Assembly (NCBI GenBank): GCA_963667535.2
Contig: CAXXDU010000002.1
Location: 930,001 to 994,000 of the forward strand
Length of the DNA: 64,000 nt
Reading direction: 5' to 3'
Source: UBA5614 sp963667535
GTDB lineage: Bacteria > Cloacimonadota > Cloacimonadia > Cloacimonadales > Cloacimonadaceae
Below are positions 43,358 through 52,482 of the stretch, in pieces. Made by a program: the position numbers and the translations under genes. The notes below the pieces were generated by a model. The model saw only the letters and a list, made by a program, of their open reading frames with translations, did not search any database and was not told where the DNA came from. Positions within the stretch are counted from its first letter, which is position 1; each line of letters begins with the position of its first letter.

Positions 43358-44011
43358 ATGCCAAAGATTATTACAGCAAAAGAAGCTGTAAGCATGATTA
43401 AACCTCATGACAGATTACTGATTGGCGGTTTTCTGGCTGTGGGTGCTCCCGAAGGCTTGATTGATGCTTTAGTTGCTCAAAATACCAAAGACCTGCACAT
43501 TATCTGCATCGCTTCAGATTGGGAAAACAGAGGTGTAGGCAAGCTGGTGGTTAATCATCAGATAACTTCTGCCCAGGTTTCACACATGGGTACAAATAAA
43601 GAAATCCAGGCTCAGATGAATGCCGGAGAAATCAAGGTTGAACTTGTTCCACAAGGTACTTTGATGGAACGGGTCAGAGCTGCCGGCGCAGGCTTGGGTG
43701 GAGTGCTTACTCCCACAGGTTTGGGTACAATTATTCAGGATGGAAAAGACATCATTGAATCGGAAGGTAAAAAATACATCCTCGAGAAAGCAATCGAGGG
43801 GAAGTATGCCTTGATTCGTGCCTGGAAAGCTGATAAACTAGGCAATCTGATTTATCGTAAAACAGCCCGCAACAGCAATCCTATCATGGCAACTGCCGGT
43901 AAAATTACAATTGTCGAAGTAGATGAGATAGTTGAAATGGGTGCGCTTGACCCAGATGCCGTTGTCACTCCCGGTGTCTATGTAAATTACATTGTAAAAG
44001 CAGGAGCGTAA
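43358..44011 (+). CDS. 3-oxoacid/short-chain acyl CoA-transferase, subunit A
   Basis: 217 aa alpha subunit of a class I CoA-transferase (AtoD/ScoA family), which moves CoA between short-chain acids such as acetoacetate or butyrate and succinate or acetate. LLIGGFLAVGAPEGLIDAL is the CoA-binding start, and GTLMERVRAAGAGLGGV and TGLGT are conserved. The beta subunit follows after 3 bases. Which acids are used cannot be told from sequence. Confidence 0.92.
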   Translation: MPKIITAKEAVSMIKPHDRLLIGGFLAVGAPEGLIDALVAQNTKDLHIICIASDWENRGVGKLVVNHQITSAQVSHMGTNKEIQAQMNAGEIKVELVPQGTLMERVRAAGAGLGGVLTPTGLGTIIQDGKDIIESEGKKYILEKAIEGKYALIRAWKADKLGNLIYRKTARNSNPIMATAGKITIVEVDEIVEMGALDPDAVVTPGVYVNYIVKAGA

Positions 44012-44014
44012 ACG

Positions 44015-44662
44015 ATGGATAAAAGAATAGCTATATGTAAAAGAATCGCTCTTGAACTAAAAGACGGAGATTACGTTAATCTTGGCATCGGAATGCCGAC
44101 TGAGGTTGCCAATCATATTCCTGAAGGTATACATGTCATCTTTCAATCTGAAAACGGCATGTTGGGCGTAGGTCCGGCTCCGGAACAGGGTATGGAAGAT
44201 AAGGACTTGGTCAATGCAGGTGGTGGTTTTATATCTGAACTTCCCGGCGCTGCTTATTTCGATAGTGCAACCAGCTTTGCTATTATCCGTGGCGGTCATA
44301 TTGACATCACAGTTCTGGGAGCTTTGCAGGCTGATGAAAAGGGTAATCTTGCCAACTGGATGATTCCCGGTAAGCTCGTTCCAGGTATGGGCGGAGCTAT
44401 GGATTTGGTTACCGGCGCTAAGAAGGTTATTGTTGCTACGGAACACTGTGATAAATTCGGCAATTCCAAAATATTGAAAGAATGCACTCTGCCTCTAACA
44501 GCCAAAGGCAAGGTAAGCCTGATTGTTACAGATATGGCAGTCATGGAAGTCACAGATATAGGTTTAGTCCTGAAAGAAATTGCATCGGATACATCTGTTG
44601 AAGAAGTTATTAAATGCACAGGTGCTACTTTAATCGTACCTGAAAAAGTAGGGACTTTCTAA
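44015..44662 (+). CDS. 3-oxoacid/short-chain acyl CoA-transferase, subunit B
   Basis: 215 aa beta subunit. The catalytic glutamate lies in QSENGMLGVGP; NLGIGMPTEVANHIP and the later GGHIDITVLGALQAD are typical of AtoA/ScoB. It completes the heterodimer with the gene just upstream and ends the plus-strand run before a terminator. In fermenters it would serve amino-acid or butyrate-type fermentation and ATP conservation. Confidence 0.93.
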   Translation: MDKRIAICKRIALELKDGDYVNLGIGMPTEVANHIPEGIHVIFQSENGMLGVGPAPEQGMEDKDLVNAGGGFISELPGAAYFDSATSFAIIRGGHIDITVLGALQADEKGNLANWMIPGKLVPGMGGAMDLVTGAKKVIVATEHCDKFGNSKILKECTLPLTAKGKVSLIVTDMAVMEVTDIGLVLKEIASDTSVEEVIKCTGATLIVPEKVGTF

Positions 44663-44690
44663 CAATTATTAATAATACACTCATTATATT

Positions 44691-44725
44691 AAGGACAGAG
44701 TTTCGGCTCTGCCCTTCTTTTTTTA
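44691..44725 (+). terminator. Intrinsic terminator after the CoA-transferase genes
   Basis: AAGGACAGAG (44691-44700) pairs with CTCTGCCCTT (44707-44716) with one wobble around TTTCGG, followed by CTTTTTTTT. It separates the plus-strand run from the convergent trkH gene. Confidence 0.88.
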
Positions 44726-44731
44726 ACAATC

Positions 44732-46210
44732 TTATACCAATAAACGTTTTCCGTCTCTAAAGATTTTTGCTATAGCTACAAAGATAAAGAGGATTTCCAA
44801 TCTGCCCAGAAACATACCGATAGTCTCAGTCCAGATGACAGCTAGAGGCATTTTAACCGTTGTGATTCCAATGGATAGACCACTATTGGACAGTGCGCTG
44901 GCAAATTCAAAGGCTGCGTCCCGGATACTATATCCATAGGCAGAAGTGATACATACTCCCAAAATGTAAATACCAAAGTAGGCTGATAAAAAGAGGAACA
45001 GGGATTGTATAATGCTATTGGAAATAAACAGTTTCTTATCGCCCCACCAATAGGATAGACGCACGACTCTGCCAATCGGACTGGTCATTTCTTTAAGGAT
45101 TTGTACAAAGCTTTTATAGATGAAATATAGCCTGTATTGTTTAATACCGCCGGCAGTGGAATTGGTCCCTCCCCCAATTAGCATAAGCAGAGTCAATATC
45201 AGTAGACCGAACTCTGACCAATGCGTATAAACTGTAGAAGTAAACCCGGTGGTTGTGAGTGCAGATACAGTTTCAAATAGTGCTATCCTCAATCCCTGTG
45301 AGACTGAGCCATATAGTTTAACGGTCAAAAGTAGCATCAAAGAGAGTGTCGCCAAAGGTATTATAACAAATTGTACTTTGATTTCACCGTTTCTGAGGAA
45401 TTCTTTGATTTTACCACTCAGCAGGATATACACATTCAGGAAGTTCAGATTACCTACAATCATTAGAACGATAGATACAGCTTCAATCGGCACAGATTTA
45501 TACCAGGCGATACTTTCTACGTGAGTGGAGAAGCCTCCGGTTGATAAAGCCGCAAAAGTATGTATTACGGAATCAAACCAGCCCATGCCCACCACTTTAT
45601 AAGCGAGGATACCCACAACCGCATAAGCAGCATAAATAACCGTCACAAGCCTGGCTGAATGTCTGATCTGTGGAACCAGTAAATCAGCCTTGCCTTCAGC
45701 CTGAGTCAGGCCTGCCCCGGTGAATCCATTAGCCAGAGTAATCAAAAAGATAGCTATGCCGGCACCCCCGGCATATTGCATGATACTACGCCAGAGAAAG
45801 AGCATTTTTGAAGTAACACTAAAATCAATTAAGGATAAACCCGTCGTCGTATAACCGCTCATTGCTTCAAAATAAGCATGGGAAAAACTCATCCGGTTCA
45901 ATAGTATAAATGGTATGGCGGAGAGGGCACACATTACTAACCAGGTCAGAGTAATTGATACTGCTGCTTCATCATAAGACATGGCACTACTGCCGTGTTT
46001 ACCAATCAGCTTATCAAAGATAAAGTACAAAAGCAAGGATAATAAAGCTGGAAAAATAAAAGCACCGGCATCATGCAATTCTGATTGATTGAATAGTAAA
46101 TACAGTAAAGGTGTTAGTAAAAGTCCGCTCATTACCAGCATCATTGAACCAAAGTAGTGGAGTATTTTTCTATAGCTGTCGATTAACAGTTTAAAACGTT
46201 TCGGTATCAA
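44732..46210 (-). CDS. trkH: Trk-type potassium uptake membrane subunit
   Basis: 492 aa with about ten to twelve membrane segments. YTTTGLS, SALSTGGFS, and ALTTTGF are selectivity-filter loops, each with the conserved Gly. The protein forms the K+ pore and is gated by the RCK proteins encoded just upstream. It is the last gene of the two-component/Trk operon; the C-terminus (FRDGKRLLV) ends at the terminator side. Confidence 0.93.
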   Translation of the reverse strand: MIPKRFKLLIDSYRKILHYFGSMMLVMSGLLLTPLLYLLFNQSELHDAGAFIFPALLSLLLYFIFDKLIGKHGSSAMSYDEAAVSITLTWLVMCALSAIPFILLNRMSFSHAYFEAMSGYTTTGLSLIDFSVTSKMLFLWRSIMQYAGGAGIAIFLITLANGFTGAGLTQAEGKADLLVPQIRHSARLVTVIYAAYAVVGILAYKVVGMGWFDSVIHTFAALSTGGFSTHVESIAWYKSVPIEAVSIVLMIVGNLNFLNVYILLSGKIKEFLRNGEIKVQFVIIPLATLSLMLLLTVKLYGSVSQGLRIALFETVSALTTTGFTSTVYTHWSEFGLLILTLLMLIGGGTNSTAGGIKQYRLYFIYKSFVQILKEMTSPIGRVVRLSYWWGDKKLFISNSIIQSLFLFLSAYFGIYILGVCITSAYGYSIRDAAFEFASALSNSGLSIGITTVKMPLAVIWTETIGMFLGRLEILFIFVAIAKIFRDGKRLLV

Positions 46211-46218
46211 ATCAACCT

Positions 46219-46881
46219 CTATACAGACGAGCCTGTTATCATCCTGATTACCTTGGAATGATTATCAGGAGTACTCAGCACCATAATTTTATCGCCATCC
46301 AGTAGAATTGTCTCTCCATTGGGAATAATAACCTGTTCATTCCGAAAAACACTCACCAGCAGAGACTGCTCCGGGCGTTTGATTTCCTTTATAGGTGTAT
46401 TCAAAATCGGGCTTGAACTGCTGAGTTTAAATTCTGTAAGCAGTATTTTCCCTTCCTCAGTAGGAAAAACAGAGATAATATCATCCATCTGCACGCTTTG
46501 CTCTATCATTTGAGAGATGATTTCTGTAGTAGAAAAAGCCTTGCAGCCCAATTGATTAAAGATAACGGCATTTTCCGGGTCATTGACCAGAGCCAGAGTT
46601 TTGGAAATGCCGAATTCCATTTTAGCTAATTGAGAAATAGCCAAATTATCCTCATCCCGCGGAGTGACTGCTACCAATAAATCACAATAATAAGCATCTG
46701 CATTTCTCAAGACATCAGGTTCACTGGCATCTCCGATGATTATTGTGGCTTTTGTCCTGCGAGCCAGATCCTCTGCTTCATCAGTTTTGGTCGCTATTAC
46801 CGTTACTCTGTATCCTTTGGAAACAAAGCTCTTTGTCAAAAAATAGGGTAGTCTGCCCTCACCTGTTATAATTATATGCAT
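46219..46881 (-). CDS. TrkA-like RCK protein, second half (N and C RCK domains)
   Basis: 221 aa. A Rossmann-type RCK_N domain (about 1-120, with a degenerate glycine loop ITGEGRLPYFLTK) followed by RCK_C (about 130-215, ending PDNHSKVIRM). Together with the 135-aa RCK_N protein it makes up the content of one fused TrkA. Start ATG 46881 follows GAGGAAATC; an upstream Met (46917) lies within the previous gene. It probably binds nucleotide and gates TrkH. Confidence 0.87.
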   Translation of the reverse strand: MHIIITGEGRLPYFLTKSFVSKGYRVTVIATKTDEAEDLARRTKATIIIGDASEPDVLRNADAYYCDLLVAVTPRDEDNLAISQLAKMEFGISKTLALVNDPENAVIFNQLGCKAFSTTEIISQMIEQSVQMDDIISVFPTEEGKILLTEFKLSSSSPILNTPIKEIKRPEQSLLVSVFRNEQVIIPNGETILLDGDKIMVLSTPDNHSKVIRMITGSSV

Positions 46882-46888
46882 GATTTCC

Positions 46889-47296
46889 TCATATCTCGGT
46901 TTGCTTGATAAACTCATCAGCGGCTAGCATTACGGGACAGATTGTGCTGATATTCATGTTGTGATATACAACTTCCCGCTTGGGATCATACACTCTTGCC
47001 ACGACATCGGGAACCTTAAAGATATTCTTGGCTATCTGAGCCACCATCAGATTGATATTGTCGTTATTAGTAACTGCTAAAAACACATCTGCTTTATCTA
47101 CTTTTGCTTTTTGCAATACAGAGATTTCCGTTGCGTCGCCTTCTATGGTGAATCCGCTAAAATCACTGCTGAGTTCTTCAAAGGTGTCCGGATTGTTATC
47201 TATAATCACGATACTATGCCCGATTAAGCTTAATCGGTTTACAAGTATCGTCCCCAGTCTGCCGCAACCTACAACTATGATATATTTATGTCTCAT
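46889..47296 (-). CDS. trkA: TrkA-like RCK protein, N-terminal domain only
   Basis: 135 aa with the complete NAD-binding glycine loop VVGCGRLGTILVNRL, the acidic end of strand 2 (IIDNN) and GDATEISVLQKA. It lacks an RCK_C domain of its own. E. coli TrkA is a single chain of two such halves, so this organism uses a split version, like some KtrA systems. It overlaps the REC-TPR gene by 11 bases. Confidence 0.88.
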   Translation of the reverse strand: MRHKYIIVVGCGRLGTILVNRLSLIGHSIVIIDNNPDTFEELSSDFSGFTIEGDATEISVLQKAKVDKADVFLAVTNNDNINLMVAQIAKNIFKVPDVVARVYDPKREVVYHNMNISTICPVMLAADEFIKQTEI

Positions 47297-47993
47297 GTTT
47301 ATCGTCTCTCTTTTTTAATGCTGCCATCAAATCCATTAAACTCGACGAATTAGCTTCCATGGAAGTGATTCGCTTCAGATTTTCCAAAGCAGGCAGATAA
47401 CGTGCATCAAATTTTATCGCCATCTGATAAGCCTGAGAAGCGGCAATATGGTCACCCAACACTTCATTAATAGCTCCCAGCAGGTTATATGCTTCTGCCG
47501 ATTCAGGCTTTTGAGTAATGGCTTGTTTGATATCAGCATGCGCCTTGTGATATTCTCTTTCTTTGATATGCAGCTTCGCTAATTCAATAAACTCCTGATA
47601 CTCGATTACATTCTGTTCGGATAGAAGATGTCTGGAAATTATCTTTTTGACTATTTCTCGCAGGATTTCCGGTTCCAGAGGCTTGGGCACAAAGTCTACA
47701 GCGCCATACTTCATTGCTTGCACTGCATTCTCGACAGAACCATAAGCAGTTATCATTACCACATTGACCGGAATTTTATTTTCAGATAAATGCTTCAGAA
47801 TTTCCATACCGTCCATACTTGGCAATCTGATATCCAAAAAGACGATATCCCATTTTTCAGATTTTAGCTTTTGTAGTCCTTCTTTGCCATCATGACACAT
47901 CTCTACCGTATAATCTGTTTTAGCAAACGTAGCTGCAATCGTTTTGGCGATATTGATTTCATCTTCAATAATTAATATTCTTACTTGTGACAT
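47286..47993 (-). CDS. Response regulator with REC and TPR domains
   Basis: 235 aa. REC domain (1-125) with phospho-acceptor Asp in VFLDIRLPSMDG, Thr/Ala switch in ITAYGS and Lys in VPKPLEP. The C-terminal part (about 135-215) holds TPR-like helices (YHKAHADIKQAIT, AYNLLGAINEVLGD) and no DNA-binding domain, so output is probably by protein contact. It sits between the kinase and trkA genes and may couple phosphorylation to K+ uptake; this is inference. Confidence 0.9.
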   Translation of the reverse strand: MSQVRILIIEDEINIAKTIAATFAKTDYTVEMCHDGKEGLQKLKSEKWDIVFLDIRLPSMDGMEILKHLSENKIPVNVVMITAYGSVENAVQAMKYGAVDFVPKPLEPEILREIVKKIISRHLLSEQNVIEYQEFIELAKLHIKEREYHKAHADIKQAITQKPESAEAYNLLGAINEVLGDHIAASQAYQMAIKFDARYLPALENLKRITSMEANSSSLMDLMAALKKRDDKHET

Positions 47994-48024
47994 GGTTAAC
48001 CTCCTTGTAAAAGGTAACTTGATG

Positions 48025-49866
48025 CTATCCTATGGGTAAAGTAAAATAGAAGGTGCTGCCTTTACCGGGTTCTGATTCAACCCAGATTGTCCCACCGTGC
48101 GCCCGCACGATTTCTTTGCTGATAGATAATCCCAGACCTGTACCACCTGTATTAAGATTGGAAGCAACCTGAAAGAACTTGTCGAAAATCTTGTTCTGGT
48201 ATTCATAAGGAATGCCTATTCCGTTATCAGCAACACTAATCTGGACATAATTCCCTGTTTTAATGGCTTTAATCAGTATCTTCCCATCTTTGGGTGTAAA
48301 TCTCAAAGCATTACTCAGCAGGTTAGTCATAATCCAGGCAAGCTTACTGAAATCACCTTTGGCATGCAGTTCCGGTTCTAGCTGGCTTTCTATTGTGATA
48401 TTCTTTTCCTGTGCCATTGCGATAAAGCTATGCAGGGTTTTGGTTATCACATTCTCTACAGAGACATTTTCAAAACTCAGGTCTATCTTACCAGCCTCAA
48501 TCTTGGAAATATCCAGTAAGTCGTTAATCAGGGCTTTAAGCCTTTGCGTGTCTTCCACCGCTATCTGCAACAGCTCTTTCTCTGCATCATCCAGCTTGGT
48601 TTCCGCAGTTTCTTTTAATAGAGCGATACTCATACTCATACTGGTCAGAGGAGTTTTGAGCTCATGAGAAGCAATCATCAGAAATTCGCTTTTGAGCTTA
48701 TCCAGTTTCTTTAAATGAGTAATATCAGTAAACAGTATCATAACTCCCAGTAATTCACCTGATTGCAGAAAGACAGGAGTAAGGTTAAATTGCAGATATT
48801 GCTTGTTATTATCATGCTCTAACGTGAGTATATTCTGCCCTTCCGTAAAGACAGGCGGCTTACCCTGAACAGCAGTTTCCTTGATAAACTCAAACAGCAT
48901 TTCCTGCCTGATGAGTTCAAGTATATGCTTCCCTTTGCAGGATGCCGGGTCAGAACCAAAGAACCTGGCGCCGGAAAGATTTACATTGGTAATATGATAG
49001 TCTGTGTCCAACAAGAATAGTCCATCGTCCATATTTTGCAGAATCGCTTCATTGATTTGTTTTTCTTTGAGGATACTGCGGATATTTAATTCATGATATT
49101 CACTCAGTTTTTGCGCCATGTGATTAAATTCACTACTCACAATACCAAGCTCATCGGTTGAATGATATTCAATCCTGGCAGTATAATCCCCATTCGCAAC
49201 TTTGCCCAGAGCAATCAGCATATTCTTGAGCGGACGCACAATAACAGAGGATAAGGATAAACTGAATACTATTGCCAGGATGATACCCAATATACCTATC
49301 AAACCAAGAGAGAATGTCGCTTTATGCGCTATCAGTTTTGCTCTGTTACTTGAGGCAAACATCGTTTTCTGATTTACCTGCATAATTTGGATACAGTAGT
49401 ATCTTACTTTATTTAGCTGAGGTCTGATTTGGTTACTGAGATTTACGTATTTTTCATCGGGAGTAAAATCCGACTCAACGATAGTTTGGATATTTTTCAG
49501 ATACTGACGATAGGATTGTTCCAGTTTATCAGCAGATTCAGCTTCACCTTTTTCTGTGATGTTACCCTTTTCGATGATAAGCCAATGCTCAAAACGGAAT
49601 TGCTCATCCATCATTTCGTTTCGGTTGTCCTGTCTGCTGGTTAGTGAAAAATCGCTAATCATACGGAAGTGTTGTTCGATTGCATCCAGCATCTGGCTCG
49701 ATGCTTCTATGCTCATATAGTTTTGTTTTAAAATTGCATCACTAGCCTTGCCCAATTTGAGCAAGCTGGTCAAAGACACTGCGAATACTACCAGCAGAAT
49801 GATAAGGATTATACCAAAACCCAAAAGGATTTTTTTTCTGAGATTGAGCTTAAAGAAGGAAATCAT
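48025..49866 (-). CDS. Membrane sensor histidine kinase (HAMP-PAS-HisKA-HATPase)
   Basis: 613 aa. Transmembrane helices at about 10-32 and 184-208 enclose a helical periplasmic sensor of about 150 aa. Then HAMP (about 210-260), PAS (about 275-390), HisKA with the phospho-His in ASHELKTPLTS, and HATPase_c with N box NLLSNALRF, DNGIGIP and GTGLGLSIS. It autophosphorylates and passes phosphate to the REC proteins on each side. It overlaps the upstream REC gene by 4 bases. The signal is unknown. Confidence 0.95.
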   Translation of the reverse strand: MISFFKLNLRKKILLGFGIILIILLVVFAVSLTSLLKLGKASDAILKQNYMSIEASSQMLDAIEQHFRMISDFSLTSRQDNRNEMMDEQFRFEHWLIIEKGNITEKGEAESADKLEQSYRQYLKNIQTIVESDFTPDEKYVNLSNQIRPQLNKVRYYCIQIMQVNQKTMFASSNRAKLIAHKATFSLGLIGILGIILAIVFSLSLSSVIVRPLKNMLIALGKVANGDYTARIEYHSTDELGIVSSEFNHMAQKLSEYHELNIRSILKEKQINEAILQNMDDGLFLLDTDYHITNVNLSGARFFGSDPASCKGKHILELIRQEMLFEFIKETAVQGKPPVFTEGQNILTLEHDNNKQYLQFNLTPVFLQSGELLGVMILFTDITHLKKLDKLKSEFLMIASHELKTPLTSMSMSIALLKETAETKLDDAEKELLQIAVEDTQRLKALINDLLDISKIEAGKIDLSFENVSVENVITKTLHSFIAMAQEKNITIESQLEPELHAKGDFSKLAWIMTNLLSNALRFTPKDGKILIKAIKTGNYVQISVADNGIGIPYEYQNKIFDKFFQVASNLNTGGTGLGLSISKEIVRAHGGTIWVESEPGKGSTFYFTLPIG

Positions 49867-50222
49867 GATGTGAGTGCTTTTTGTACTAATTGCCTGATAT
49901 CTGATGGAGCAAAGGGTTTTTCCAGAAAGTCAACAGCGCCTTCTTTCATAGCTTCGACGGCTGTCTGAATACTGCCATGAGCACTGATAATGATTACTCT
50001 CATTTCAGGATAGAGCTTTCTTACTGTCTTCAATATCTCCATTCCGTCAATGCCGGGTAGTTTTAAATCTAACAGCAACAAATGATATGTATTCTCAGAA
50101 AGCTTAACCAAAGCTTCCTCACCACTTATTGCATCATCTACCGCCAAATCAGGCGATTCCAGGCATCGCTTCACTGTCAGACGGATGTTTTTTTCATCAT
50201 CCAAAACAAGTACTTTATGCAT
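49863..50222 (-). CDS. Single-domain response regulator (CheY-like)
   Basis: 119 aa receiver domain only: acidic pocket LDDEKN, phospho-acceptor Asp in LLLDLKLPGIDG, and EKPFAP Lys near the end. First gene of the operon, followed by the kinase with a 4-base overlap. Two TTGACA boxes lie upstream (50265-50270 and 50303-50308, minus strand). Confidence 0.93.
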   Translation of the reverse strand: MHKVLVLDDEKNIRLTVKRCLESPDLAVDDAISGEEALVKLSENTYHLLLLDLKLPGIDGMEILKTVRKLYPEMRVIIISAHGSIQTAVEAMKEGAVDFLEKPFAPSDIRQLVQKALTS

Positions 50223-50800
50223 ATTTGCCTCAATTTATCTCCTTATTAATTACTCTTAGGGCTTTGTCAAGACAATTGCTGTAGCAATTTTACTCAAAAC
50301 ATTGTCAAATATGAAATTATCCTAGCCTCAACAGAATAAACAGGTTTGCATTTATCTGCTCAGACTATTTGCTCAAACGTCAAATCGTCAAACCGACAGA
50401 ACACCTGCAAAACAGAAACCTGCTCTCTTTTATGTGGAATTGTTTCAGGACGACGCGTTAGTTCGGAGAACGACATGCCACCCTACTAATCACGATTTCT
50501 GTCTGTCCCCCGTTTTGTTCTTATATCTCCATTGCCAGATTCACAAGAGATGCACAGGAGATGTACGGGTCATATACGGGTCGGAGCCGTATATGACCCG
50601 TGTATCATTGCTTTATGTCTTGCGTATCACATAAGCAATGAATATGGAACAAAGAAGAAAGAACGATAGTTTGAATTAATACTCCCAATTCGGAATAGAA
50701 CTCACTTATCTATAGATTGCATAGCGGGTTGTGGTTAGTATTTCTTTTTTGATATAGAGTTTGAGGTATTAGTGTCAATTGTCAATTGTCAACAAATAAA
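50223..50800. other. Intergenic region with a long hairpin element
   Basis: Holds the promoter region of the two-component/Trk operon on the right-to-left strand, a long inverted repeat (50560-50606), and a short TCAATTG tandem (about 50773-50793) next to the 3' end of the propeller gene. A 66-codon ORF across the hairpin has no family features and is not called. Confidence 0.55.
50560..50606. repeat. Hairpin repeat element, copy 1
   Basis: A perfect 15-bp inverted repeat (ACGGGTCATATACGG 50565-50579, CCGTATATGACCCGT 50587-50601) with a 7-base loop; wobble pairs extend it to about 20 bp. The layout and words (GAGATG, GGGTCAT.TA.GGGTC) match the element at 62904-62958. No T-run follows, so it is not a simple terminator. 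Confidence 0.75.
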
Positions 50801-52078
50801 TCAACGGAGTATGATGAACTTACCCTTAATATTGTTGTTTCCTGCTTCTAAGCTGTAGAAAAAGATGCCGTTGCTATTGATAGTGTTATAACTACTTTGT
50901 ATTATTGTGGTTTTGTCTGAAAGGATAGGTTTGCTCAGCACTAATTGACCTTTGGCGTTGTATATCTTCAGGTTGCCTTTTATAGCTTTAGCAAATTTGA
51001 AAGTGATATCCTGTCCGGAATAAGCAGGATTGGGATAAACAGTGACAAGAGGATGGGGCAGAGCAGTATCATCATTAACGGGGGTTGAGGCTGACTGGAA
51101 TTTCATATCAGTGGGAGCCATGCCCACGTTGTATTCTTTCCAAAAGCTTAAATCGGAATGTAATATCCTTATTTTGCCGTTGTTACCCCAATTGGGTGAA
51201 AGCAGGGCAATCAGTTCATTATTGCCCCAGACGACAGAGCCGCCGGGTGTGATGGGACTACTGGCATCATTGATGACAGCAAAGCTTTCAGGATTGTACT
51301 GATATAGATTTAACCCATTGCCATCGGCAGTAAAAGCCTGCTCAGTATTTTTAACCCATAAGCCGCCAAGACTGCCGCCAATATCCAGTGTTTGGACTAA
51401 TTCATCAGTAGCGGGATTAATTACAGCTACCTTGCCTAATACATCAAACCAGTTGCCGGTGCAGGAGACATGCAACAATCCGTTCTTTTCCACGATATAC
51501 TGCGGATTGGCAGACACAGGGATGGTGGTAATAACTTCAAAAGCATTTAAATCTATCACAGAGACAGAGCTATTGGCATAGTTATTCTGATATCCGCCTG
51601 TATTGGTGACATAGAGCTTGTCACCATATGTGCACAATGCTTCTGGAGAGATGCCAACCTCAATAGAGCCTTCCACTGCATCAGTAAGTGTATTCACTTT
51701 GTAAACTTTATTGGTAAAGAGACCTGATACATAGAGATAACCATCATCATAGCATACATCCCAGGGATTGCAGCCTGATTCAATCAGAATATTGGAAATT
51801 GTGCTTCCCGTCTCTGGATTGATCTTTTGCAAGGCATTATCACCTGAATTGACACACCAGAGAAAATTGCCGGCTGAGATGACCTTATTGGGTACAATGC
51901 CCAAAGTCGCGAAGGAATTCTGCACTTGATTTGTATCAGTATCGATGCGGCTAAGAGTACGTGATTCAGAATTGACGACGTAAATAATTACAGCCTGGAT
52001 ATCTATAGATATGGCAATAAATAAGCATAATAGGATAGTCCGAATCAGAAAATTGCGTGTAAGACTGTCATATGTCAT
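50801..52078 (-). CDS. Secreted YncE-type beta-propeller, candidate BtuG-like cobalamin-binding protein
   Basis: 425 aa. A signal-anchor-like N-terminus (about 8-28) is followed by a seven-bladed propeller of YncE type (about 30-330): YVVNSESRTLSRIDTDT, LYVTNTGGY, NSSVSVIDLNAF and so on. A C-terminal sorting domain (about 345-425) starts VYPNPAYSGQD and ends KGKFIILR. The gene lies directly behind a cobalamin riboswitch, so it should be made when B12 is scarce. In Bacteroidetes, BtuG is a surface propeller with very tight B12 binding and similar regulation, hence the proposal. No BtuB partner is adjacent, and binding is not shown by sequence alone. Confidence 0.75.
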   Translation of the reverse strand: MTYDSLTRNFLIRTILLCLFIAISIDIQAVIIYVVNSESRTLSRIDTDTNQVQNSFATLGIVPNKVISAGNFLWCVNSGDNALQKINPETGSTISNILIESGCNPWDVCYDDGYLYVSGLFTNKVYKVNTLTDAVEGSIEVGISPEALCTYGDKLYVTNTGGYQNNYANSSVSVIDLNAFEVITTIPVSANPQYIVEKNGLLHVSCTGNWFDVLGKVAVINPATDELVQTLDIGGSLGGLWVKNTEQAFTADGNGLNLYQYNPESFAVINDASSPITPGGSVVWGNNELIALLSPNWGNNGKIRILHSDLSFWKEYNVGMAPTDMKFQSASTPVNDDTALPHPLVTVYPNPAYSGQDITFKFAKAIKGNLKIYNAKGQLVLSKPILSDKTTIIQSSYNTINSNGIFFYSLEAGNNNIKGKFIILR

Positions 52079-52139
52079 TCAGTTTACCTCAAATCATATA
52101 ATATGTGACTTGAGATAATCAATACATGTCTTCCGTACT

Positions 52140-52325
52140 CCGTGGAAACACTTCGACCCGGTGGCAGGTTTCCTGGCTCGCAGCGGTTTGCCTTATGGCG
52201 TTGGATTGCCTTCCCGTCTGATTATAAGATAGTGGCAATTCAAACCTTAAAGTGCTGCTTACAGTGGCGGAGACCGCTTCCGCATTTAACGGAATTCCCT
52301 ATTACCTTAATTTAAGCACCATCAA
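52140..52325 (-). promoter_or_regulatory. Cobalamin (B12) riboswitch
   Basis: The minus strand reads in order a GGTGC stretch near the 5' end (about 52322), AGGGAATTCCG, GCGGAAGCGG, CCGCCACTGTAA (about 52265), then the B12 box AGCCAGGAAACCTGCC (52177-52162) and ACCGGGTCGAAG. These are the conserved core segments of adenosylcobalamin-type riboswitches in the right order and spacing. It controls the propeller gene starting at 52078; whether by termination or by hiding the ribosome site is not clear. Confidence 0.93.
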
Positions 52326-52379
52326 GTCACTGAGTCAGAATTGCATTGTAACCAGCTCTGTCAAGAAAAACAAATTCCC

Positions 52380-52418
52380 ATTACAAAAAAACCGCCAAAG
52401 CTATTGCTCCGGCGGTTT
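52380..52418 (-). terminator. Intrinsic terminator of the exported PilX-like gene
   Basis: On the minus strand AAACCGCC (52418-52411) pairs with GGCGGTTT (52396-52389) around a 14-base loop and is followed by a T run. About 65 bases after the stop codon of the gene ending at 52483. Confidence 0.82.
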
Positions 52419-52482
52419 ATCACTACCGTAGGTCACAAAGATTGCCGATTGTGACCAGGCAGACTAATAAAAATATCGAATA

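Larger units (their letters stand above)
52079..52482. other. Regulatory intergenic region: riboswitch, promoter and upstream terminator
   Basis: From right to left on the minus strand: a terminator for the exported PilX-like gene (52380-52418), a TTGACA box (52364-52359), the cobalamin riboswitch (about 52325-52140), then about 60 bases of leader with GAGG before the ATG at 52078. Confidence 0.8.

Noticed and set aside
50434..50634. 66-codon ORF over the hairpin element
   Set aside because: Encodes the inverted repeat itself, lacks a ribosome site and family resemblance.
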